From an uncultured Candidatus Saccharibacteria bacterium (GTDB lineage Bacteria > Patescibacteria > Saccharimonadia > Saccharimonadales > JAEWBQ01): a DNA stretch of 7,078 nucleotides. Shown here piece by piece: positions 1 through 4,655 of this stretch. A program made the translations under genes and the position numbers. How positions within the stretch are numbered: the first letter of the stretch is position 1; each line of letters opens with the position of its first letter. Below the pieces are notes generated by a model. The model was not told where the DNA came from. It saw only the letters and a program-made list of their open reading frames with translations, and searched no databases. The stretch is from assembly GCA_946885745.1 (NCBI GenBank), contig CAMPGV010000038.1:1-7078 (forward strand). Reading direction: 5' to 3'.

Positions 1-1301
1 TATGCGAGCGATAGTCGCGGGATTTGAGCATAGGAGGTAAGTGAGGAGCCATTTGCATACACGGCACGTATGCAATACCCAGACAGTCTGCTTGCGGAAC
101 TAGATAGGGTGAGCGCAAAGTCCCACATACCATCCTGTCCCGCAGGAATCGCACTCGTGTTAGTAAAGTTGTTAGCCTCTATGTATGTTTGGTTGACCAC
201 GGAAACGCCCGATCGAGCCGGGTCGTTGGCGTTTGCAGTCAACGCAGTGTTATGAATTACAGTTGCGTTTGTGTAATACTGTATCGGCGTTGTGTCCGTA
301 ATATCAGTATATGTTCCGGTAGCGGTACAGGCACTGCCAGTTTCTTGGTACTGTAACTTGAACGATTTACCAGAAACAAGGCTATTACTAGAACTGTCTA
401 CCCCTAGAAGCATACGAAGCCGTACCGGTTGATCCGGAGCTACTGGAGCCGGGTAGTTATTCTGAGGTGACAGTGCAGCGCCCACATCGGCACTATCTTG
501 GTTTGTAAAAAAACGGTAACCAGCTTGAGAGATCACCGTGCTGGGGTTCAGGGCCAGCAAATAACCTGCATTTGTAGCTGCATTACCCGCAGTCATAGTC
601 TTTGCCCCTGTCGAGCCGATTGCGGACTGCAGAACGTCCTGAAGACCCGTCGTCGTACGCGAGGCGGCTCCGTTACTCGTACTGGCGTTCTGGCCCCTCA
701 GGGTCATGCCGCTGCCCTGAGTAAAGGTCGTGCCAGTTGCGCTACCATAGGTCGCAACGAGCATAGTATTCGCGACAGTAGTCGTGACAGAAGGAGCGGT
801 CATTGTCGTGCTTGACGCATTAGATGACCCTGCACCCACATTGAACGGCAAAGTCGTATCGACTCCTGAATATGCCGCAATTACGCCTGAGGCTTTTGCC
901 GAGCTTGCCAATGTAAACGTATAGCTTGCAGGCTCAGAGGCGGTTGTAAATTTATAATGATGTGTCTGAATAATACCAGAGGCAGTAATAACACCACTGC
1001 CACTCGTTGGTGTATTTGTCCATCCACTAGTGCTAGTCATTGATGATGTATCTCTGACAGTAACAACGAGAATCAACAGCTGGCCTGGGGCAGTAGAGGG
1101 GTTGTTTATAGTAAGCGAATTAGATCCACCACCATTATTGCCCGAGGCAGTATTAACGTGCGCCACCGCAGCATGAGCAGGCGTCGCAAGCCCGATAATA
1201 AGAACAACTGCGACTAATACAGCCGAAGCAGCGGTAATTTTACGTTTGCGCCACAGCGTCACTTTATTCATGCTAAATGGCCTGAGTGATAGCGGGCTCA
1301 T
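1..1301 (-). CDS. Exported two-domain beta-rich surface protein, 3' end beyond window (partial)
   Basis: At least 433 codons, open to the left edge with no stop. From the ATG at 1301 the protein begins MSPLSLRPFSMNKV; a second in-frame ATG lies at 1271. I prefer 1301 because that ATG overlaps the stop of the preceding gene (TGATG) and has GGAG nine bases upstream (1311-1314), while no Shine-Dalgarno precedes 1271. Numbered from the 1271 Met, residues 1-34 are a Sec signal: basic stretch WRKRK, hydrophobic core, and probable cleavage at AHA|A. Residues about 36-242 form a beta-rich domain of a type I recall from exported bacterial proteins (signature AAYSGVDTTLPF). Residues about 246-423 form a second domain (AGYRFFTNQDSADVGA, RLRMLLGV, IPAGQDGMWDFAL) that I recall from CPR surface proteins; its function is unknown. 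The only two cysteines, 315 and 399, both lie in it and could form a disulfide. A cell-wall anchor, if present, would be off-window. A secreted adhesin or coat component is inferred; no enzyme motif is seen. Confidence 0.88.
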   Translation of the reverse strand, partial: MSPLSLRPFSMNKVTLWRKRKITAASAVLVAVVLIIGLATPAHAAVAHVNTASGNNGGGSNSLTINNPSTAPGQLLILVVTVRDTSSMTSTSGWTNTPTSGSGVITASGIIQTHHYKFTTASEPASYTFTLASSAKASGVIAAYSGVDTTLPFNVGAGSSNASSTTMTAPSVTTTVANTMLVATYGSATGTTFTQGSGMTLRGQNASTSNGAASRTTTGLQDVLQSAIGSTGAKTMTAGNAATNAGYLLALNPSTVISQAGYRFFTNQDSADVGAALSPQNNYPAPVAPDQPVRLRMLLGVDSSSNSLVSGKSFKLQYQETGSACTATGTYTDITDTTPIQYYTNATVIHNTALTANANDPARSGVSVVNQTYIEANNFTNTSAIPAGQDGMWDFALTLSSSASRLSGYCIRAVYANGSSLTSYAQIPRLSLA

Positions 1302-1314
1302 CAGAACTTACTCC
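1299..1314 (-). promoter_or_regulatory. Overlapping stop/start (TGATG) with GGAG ribosome binding site
   Basis: The stop TGA of the beta-helix gene (1301-1303) shares its last A with an ATG (1299-1301) in the frame of the next gene. GGAG at 1311-1314, inside the last codons of the upstream gene, sits nine bases before that ATG. This arrangement is typical of translational coupling by re-initiation. A second TGA follows directly (1298-1300) in the upstream frame. The site decides the start of the downstream gene in favour of 1301 over the ATG at 1271. Confidence 0.62.
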
Positions 1315-4300
1315 GGTAATCAAAACTTATCGCCCCTGCCCTCGCAACCCCGTTAGATACAGCGGTCACCTTTACCTTGAACGTCACCATATCGCCTGCG
1401 GCGATCGTACACGCACCTAGTGGCGATGCACTGGTCGATGTTGCCCAGGTAGCGTTTGAGGTTATTGCGTCAGCTATCGTTCCGCATGCCGTTGAGCTAC
1501 CTTTGTAAAGCGCTAGGCTGGCTATCTCGTTTGCACCTACAGTGCCCATCGCTGTCAGTTTCATATTTGCCATACTGCCCGTGTCATAGTCAGACGGAAT
1601 CTGGTATCTGACATAGAGATCATAGTCTTGAGCCGTCCCCTGGGTCGTTGTCCATGAATAATAGTTGTGCTCATCCGCCGCCGAAGGGCACGCCGCTGCG
1701 TTCATGTTCAGAAGTGAACTGCTCGAGCAGAAATCACTATTCAGTGATCCGTTGTTTGAGCTTCCATCAGCGGTAAATGTAGCGCCCGCATACTCTGGCA
1801 CGAGCGTCACGGTACGCGCAGGACGAGCCGTGCCGACATACGAAACGCCCGTCGATGTAAAGACTGAGCCGTTAGTGGCAGTACCGACAGTCACTGTGCT
1901 CGTTGAGGAGTCTACCTTGAACACACTAACTGCGCTACCGTTTTGAACATCGAATGCAGCCGTGGAACTAACATTGACTATTTGTGCACCTGTAAAAGTA
2001 TTCGTTCCGAGCGATGCACCGGCTGCACCGATACAATCGATCCATGCGGCGCCCTGGTGACATCGGAATTTCCCGGCACTGCTGTTGTAGTACATTCCAC
2101 CTGCAATCCCGGTAGGGTCACCGGCGTCAGTCTTGGTATCTAGAACAAAAAGCGTGCCAGTGGTATCGGCGGCGCCTATCGTGACACTAGTCGTACTGCT
2201 ATTGCTGAGAATATTCCCACCGGCCGGACTCTGGATAGCGAAGCCTGTCGCTCGGTTCGTCAGAATGCCAGTACCGCTGATTTGGTTGGCATAGATCGTT
2301 CCTGTCCCTGCATCATTAACCGAGCCGGCGTCGAGAGTGTTGTCAGCCAGGTAGTTAGTATCGGAGGTGGAGTTAAAGATGTTTATCGAGTAGTTGTTCG
2401 TCGTCGCAGAACTGTCGTTGATGCTGTTTCCAATAATGCTGTTGGAGTCAGCAGCGTCTAGGTAGATGGCGTTATTCAGCGAACCACCGCCGGAGTTAAA
2501 TATATTGTTCGCAGAAATGCTGTTTTCAATAGCACCCGTATGCAGGTAAATGGCCCTGGAAGGGCTATCGGAGATAGTGTTCCCGGTCACCGAGTTGTTG
2601 CTACTACTGTTGGCAATCGTGATCGCGTTAGTGCCGTCGTCTAGCGTATTGCCGCTCACGGTGTTCCTGGTGGACGTCGAATTCAGGTAGATACCGTTGG
2701 TAGAGCCTTCGACAGTATTCCCAGAGACCGTCGTGTTATGCGAATTCTCGACGTAGATACCGGTCGGGCTTCCCTGTACCAGGTTGCCAGACACGATGTT
2801 GTTGTTCGATGAGGCTATAACGTATATACCCGCACCGCTGCCGCGCACCGTCACGGAGTTAACGTTGCTATTGTCTGAACTGGTCAGGTAAATCGCTTCA
2901 CTGCGGAATCTGTCAGCGAAAAGGTGAGAAAGCTTTGCCCCCTCCCTGGCGGCAGCCCCCGTACCTGATCCCATATTGTTAAGGTATACAGCCCTTTGCG
3001 TTCCCACGGTATTCAAATCATTCCGTCCATCGAGCTTCATGTCACGGATTGTCACACCAGTACCGGTCGTCTGGTCGGTATTTTCAATGAGGTTATCGGT
3101 CGCATCGAGATCTGCCAGCTCAATGACTGTACCATTGCCGACACCGGCAAATGCCGTGTTGTTCGGGATGGAGATAGTAGCGTCAGCCACATAGGTGCCA
3201 GCCAGCAGCACGACTTTCTTACCAGATCCAGCAGTAAGCGCCGCATTTATCTGTACTTGGTCTCCATCGGCGGCCGTCCCAGTGTTGCCATCAGCTACGT
3301 AATCCGCAGCATCCTTGTCGGCTTGGCTCGAGTTGCTGGCAGCGACGAGTACGGCGTCGGTTCGGTCAGCTTGCCATTTACCGTTACTATAGACTTCGAG
3401 CTTATCGGTGTCGGTGTCGAAGTAAACCATGCCTTCAGTTGGAGAACCGGGACGGTTAGCAGTGGTATCACCAGCAATTGAGATAGTCTTGCCAGTAGTC
3501 AATGCCAAGTTGCCATTAAGGGTAACAGCCATCGTTGAAGTATTAGCAGTGAAAAGTGTAGCGGCACCTGAAGTAGTCTGGATACGAAAGGCGGTCGCAC
3601 TCGTTGTAGCAACCGTATTTGTGTTAGTGAAGGTATTTGAGTTTGCAAGGTAAACATCACCGCCCCCACCACCAGTACCAATACAGTCTGTCCACGCTGA
3701 ATTCTGGTAACATCGGAACTTCCCAGCATTGCTGTTGTAATACATTGCTCCAGCAACACCCGTTGGGTCACCTGCGCCAGTTTTTGTATCGAGTACAAAA
3801 ACGGTTCCGGTAGTGTCACTCGTACCGATTGTGACCGTAGCTCCTAATGTGTCTACCTTGAAGACACTAACAGTGCTACCGTTTTGAACATCGAAAGCGG
3901 CGGTTGAGCTCGCATTGATTATCTGCGATGCCGAGAAGGTATTTGCTGTACCTTTTTGGGCATAGCTCGCGCCATCAACGCCATCAAGCGTTTCGGCATT
4001 ATACGCGTATGCGCTTGTTGCCATCTGATTTCGTGGCGTCATCGGGAGTTCTGTCCAAACTGGGCTGGACGTTGTCGCACTGGCGGGGGTCGGGAGCTCA
4101 ACCTCTAGGTATAAAGGCCCAGAAGCAAAAAGTGACGCCGGAAGCGTCGTCACAGAACCTAGTTGTATCGAGAATGTACCATTCGTTACCTGCACTCCTT
4201 GCGTAGCTGAGACCAGCCGATCTTCAGACCACACGCTCGACCCGCCACTGGCGCCCGTAAAGAGCTTAAAGCGCATGTTGTATGAACCATTAGCCTTGAT

Positions 4301-4501
4301 ATTCCCCGTGGAATCCGTCAGACGACCTTGAAAATTCATTTTGGTAGGGACAGTATCTACCGCAGAGACAGATGTTGTAAAAACTACAGTGGCGATCCCC
4401 ATCAAAATAACACTCATAAGCCATAAGAAAATGTTTCTTTTCGTAGGTACTGAGTTTAGGCGTGCACGAAAATGCCTTAGCTTAAAACTACCCTCTACCA
4501 C
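1301..4501 (-). CDS. Exported modular beta-helix (pectate-lyase-fold/NosD-like) surface protein
   Basis: Complete, 1066 residues, starting at GTG 4501. An in-frame TAA two codons upstream rules out a longer start, and AAAGAG (4509-4514) lies seven bases before GTG. The next Met (29) would drop the basic region of the signal, so GTG is preferred. Residues 1-47 form a basic, then hydrophobic Sec signal with likely cleavage VSA|V. Residues about 51-170 form an N-terminal beta domain (MNFQGRLTDSTG). Residues 187-275 are a repeat module with KFRC....W.DCIG, followed by a poly-Gly linker (276-281) and degenerate copies of the module (288-380). Residues about 382-740 form a right-handed parallel beta-helix: a pectate-lyase-3-like entry (DGDQVQINAAL, LLAGTYV) followed by Asn-rich coils. 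Residues 768-875 are a second copy of the module. Residues about 893-1066 form a C-terminal domain ending DYRSKF, of a type I recall from Saccharibacteria. Eight cysteines are present: 264/273, 814/823, 925/938 and 1007/1031. No sortase motif or C-terminal membrane segment is visible. Adhesion, or binding or processing of polysaccharide, is inferred; no catalytic residues can be assigned. Confidence 0.93.
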   Translation of the reverse strand: MVEGSFKLRHFRARLNSVPTKRNIFLWLMSVILMGIATVVFTTSVSAVDTVPTKMNFQGRLTDSTGNIKANGSYNMRFKLFTGASGGSSVWSEDRLVSATQGVQVTNGTFSIQLGSVTTLPASLFASGPLYLEVELPTPASATTSSPVWTELPMTPRNQMATSAYAYNAETLDGVDGASYAQKGTANTFSASQIINASSTAAFDVQNGSTVSVFKVDTLGATVTIGTSDTTGTVFVLDTKTGAGDPTGVAGAMYYNSNAGKFRCYQNSAWTDCIGTGGGGGDVYLANSNTFTNTNTVATTSATAFRIQTTSGAATLFTANTSTMAVTLNGNLALTTGKTISIAGDTTANRPGSPTEGMVYFDTDTDKLEVYSNGKWQADRTDAVLVAASNSSQADKDAADYVADGNTGTAADGDQVQINAALTAGSGKKVVLLAGTYVADATISIPNNTAFAGVGNGTVIELADLDATDNLIENTDQTTGTGVTIRDMKLDGRNDLNTVGTQRAVYLNNMGSGTGAAAREGAKLSHLFADRFRSEAIYLTSSDNSNVNSVTVRGSGAGIYVIASSNNNIVSGNLVQGSPTGIYVENSHNTTVSGNTVEGSTNGIYLNSTSTRNTVSGNTLDDGTNAITIANSSSNNSVTGNTISDSPSRAIYLHTGAIENSISANNIFNSGGGSLNNAIYLDAADSNSIIGNSINDSSATTNNYSINIFNSTSDTNYLADNTLDAGSVNDAGTGTIYANQISGTGILTNRATGFAIQSPAGGNILSNSSTTSVTIGAADTTGTLFVLDTKTDAGDPTGIAGGMYYNSSAGKFRCHQGAAWIDCIGAAGASLGTNTFTGAQIVNVSSTAAFDVQNGSAVSVFKVDSSTSTVTVGTATNGSVFTSTGVSYVGTARPARTVTLVPEYAGATFTADGSSNNGSLNSDFCSSSSLLNMNAAACPSAADEHNYYSWTTTQGTAQDYDLYVRYQIPSDYDTGSMANMKLTAMGTVGANEIASLALYKGSSTACGTIADAITSNATWATSTSASPLGACTIAAGDMVTFKVKVTAVSNGVARAGAISFDYRSKF
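1883..2002 (-). repeat. NTF...SSTAAFDVQNGS module, copy 2
   Basis: This encodes residues 834-873 and is nearly the same as copy 1 at 3824-3943 in its core (SSTAAFDVQNGSAVSVFKVD against ...NGSTVSVFKVD). Here it follows the KFRC/DCIG module, while copy 1 precedes it, so the order of the two units is reversed relative to the first block. This is what a longer alternating repeat array interrupted by the beta-helix would give. Confidence 0.8.
2027..2200 (-). repeat. KFRC/DCIG module, copy B
   Basis: This encodes residues 768-825 (TVTIG-like start SVTIGAADTTGTLFVLDTKT, MYYNSSAGKFRCHQGAAW, then DCIG). It lies immediately after the beta-helix, whereas copy A lies before it, so the helix is bracketed by two homologous modules. 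Both cysteines and the Trp of copy A are kept. Confidence 0.85.
2282..3358 (-). other. Right-handed parallel beta-helix region of the 1066-residue protein
   Basis: This encodes residues about 382-740. The first part resembles the start of pectate-lyase-type beta-helices (a query-like 'DGDQVQINAAL' segment, then 'LLAGTYV' and 'ISIPNNTAFAGVGNGTVI'). From residue 543 the coils become very regular, each with the pattern N-x-V-S/T-G-N-x-(I/L/V) ... (G/A)-I-Y-(V/L), as in NosD and PbH1 repeats. Asparagines recur at the same place in each coil, which suggests stacked Asn ladders. Family knowledge says this fold often binds or cleaves polysaccharide, but structural and adhesive versions are common and no active-site residues are evident here. 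Confidence 0.85.
2531..2875 (-). repeat. Five tandem 69-bp (23-residue) beta-helix coils
   Basis: Residues 543-565, 566-588, 589-611, 612-634 and 635-657 are five consecutive units of exactly 23 residues. Shared elements are VSGN/VTGN near the start and GIYV, GIYL, AITI or AIYL near the end. The DNA is diverged between copies, so this is a protein-level repeat rather than a recent tandem duplication. The following coils (658-685 and 686-713, 28 residues each, then 714-740, 27 residues) are longer by about five residues. Confidence 0.85.
3677..3850 (-). repeat. KFRC/DCIG module, copy A
   Basis: This encodes residues 218-275 of the beta-helix protein (TVTIG..DTTGTVFVLDTKT, then MYYNS, then KFRCYQNSAWTDCIG). 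It is paired with copy B at 2027-2200. The two are clearly homologous at the DNA level (roughly 70% identical by eye), with many differences at third codon positions. The two cysteines, nine residues apart around an invariant Trp, probably pair in the exported protein. Confidence 0.85.
3824..3943 (-). repeat. NTF...SSTAAFDVQNGS module, copy 1
   Basis: This encodes residues 187-226. A close copy is at 1883-2002 (residues 834-873), sharing SSTAAFDVQNGS, VSVFKVD and a following TVT.G. A weaker copy is at 3515-3640 (residues 288-329, with TAFRIQTTSGAATLF). A further half copy is visible near residues 750-776 (GFAIQSPAGGNIL). Such units recur in fibre-like exported proteins and probably each form a small beta hairpin or prism layer. 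Confidence 0.8.
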
Positions 4502-4532
4502 TGTTTAACTCTTTGTCTCTATGTTATTTTGT

Positions 4533-4549
4533 GTGTTGTTTTACAACAC
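4533..4549 (-). other. Small hairpin in the 5' UTR of the beta-helix gene
   Basis: On the minus strand GTGTTGT-AAA-ACAACAC is a perfect 7-bp inverted repeat with a 3-base loop. It lies about ten bases into the predicted transcript and roughly 30 bases upstream of the start codon. It is not followed by a T-run, so it is not a terminator. It could stabilise the 5' end of the mRNA or be a protein-binding palindrome; its function is unknown. Confidence 0.5.
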
Positions 4550-4565
4550 CTTTAACATTAGAGGT

Positions 4566-4594
4566 ATTATACCACTCTGTTCTTTTGACGACAA
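4566..4594 (-). promoter_or_regulatory. Sigma70-type promoter with extended -10 for the beta-helix operon
   Basis: On the minus strand TATAAT (4566-4571) is a perfect -10, preceded by TGG (4572-4574), the extended -10 TGn element. TTGTCG (4589-4594), 17 bases upstream, matches four of six -35 positions. The predicted transcription start is near 4559, giving a leader of about 58 bases before GTG 4501. The -35 overlaps the T-tract of the preceding terminator, so the two transcription units are packed with no spare DNA. Confidence 0.75.
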
Positions 4595-4618
4595 AAATAA
4601 AACGGCACTTCCTGCCGT
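4593..4618 (-). terminator. Rho-independent terminator of the S74 fibre gene
   Basis: On the minus strand ACGGCA-GGAAG-TGCCGT forms a 6-bp GC-rich stem with a 5-base loop, followed directly by TTTATTTTT. There is no matching T-run on the plus strand, so it should stop only leftward transcription out of the S74 gene. Confidence 0.8.
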
Positions 4619-4623
4619 GAAAA

Positions 4624-4655
4624 CCTCTGTACTTGGTACATACAAGTACAGGAGG
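4624..4655 (-). terminator. Hairpin directly after the S74 gene stop, possible first terminator or 3' stabiliser
   Basis: On the minus strand CCTCCTGTACTTG and CAAGTACAGAGG pair in a 12-bp stem with one bulged C around a 7-base loop. The stem starts on the base after the stop codon and is followed by only four T residues. It may act as a weak terminator or as an RNA-end stabiliser in tandem with the next hairpin. Confidence 0.55.

Larger units (their letters stand above)
4502..4655. other. Intergenic control region between the S74 fibre gene and the beta-helix gene
   Basis: This 154-base gap is the only substantial non-coding DNA in the window. On the minus strand it holds, in order: a hairpin abutting the stop of the upstream gene, an intrinsic terminator, a promoter whose -35 overlaps the terminator's T-tract, and a 5' UTR of about 58 bases with one hairpin and a weak AAAGAG ribosome binding site. 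No open reading frame here is convincing. Confidence 0.8.

Noticed and set aside
1298..1303. Possible TGA recoding (Gly or Trp) with read-through between the two left genes
   Set aside because: Two consecutive TGA codons end the frame, the next gene is in a different frame, and no in-frame TGA interrupts the coding regions, so TGA acts as stop.
2996..3481. Plus-strand open frame of 161 codons (and an overlapping one at 2976-3194)
   Set aside because: It lies antisense inside the beta-helix gene, has no ribosome binding site or recognisable protein features, and is a by-product of the low stop frequency opposite a Gly/Ser/Thr-rich gene.
3052..3819. Minus-strand open frames in another frame inside the beta-helix gene (3052-3246, 3295-3477, 3499-3819)
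   Set aside because: The main frame carries continuous domain structure across this stretch; these are out-of-frame shadows and not frameshift remnants.
4541..4558. Five-codon ATG-to-TAA reading frame in the 5' UTR (a possible leader peptide)
   Set aside because: It begins almost at the predicted transcription start, has no ribosome binding site and is too short to support; its codons are those of the hairpin region.
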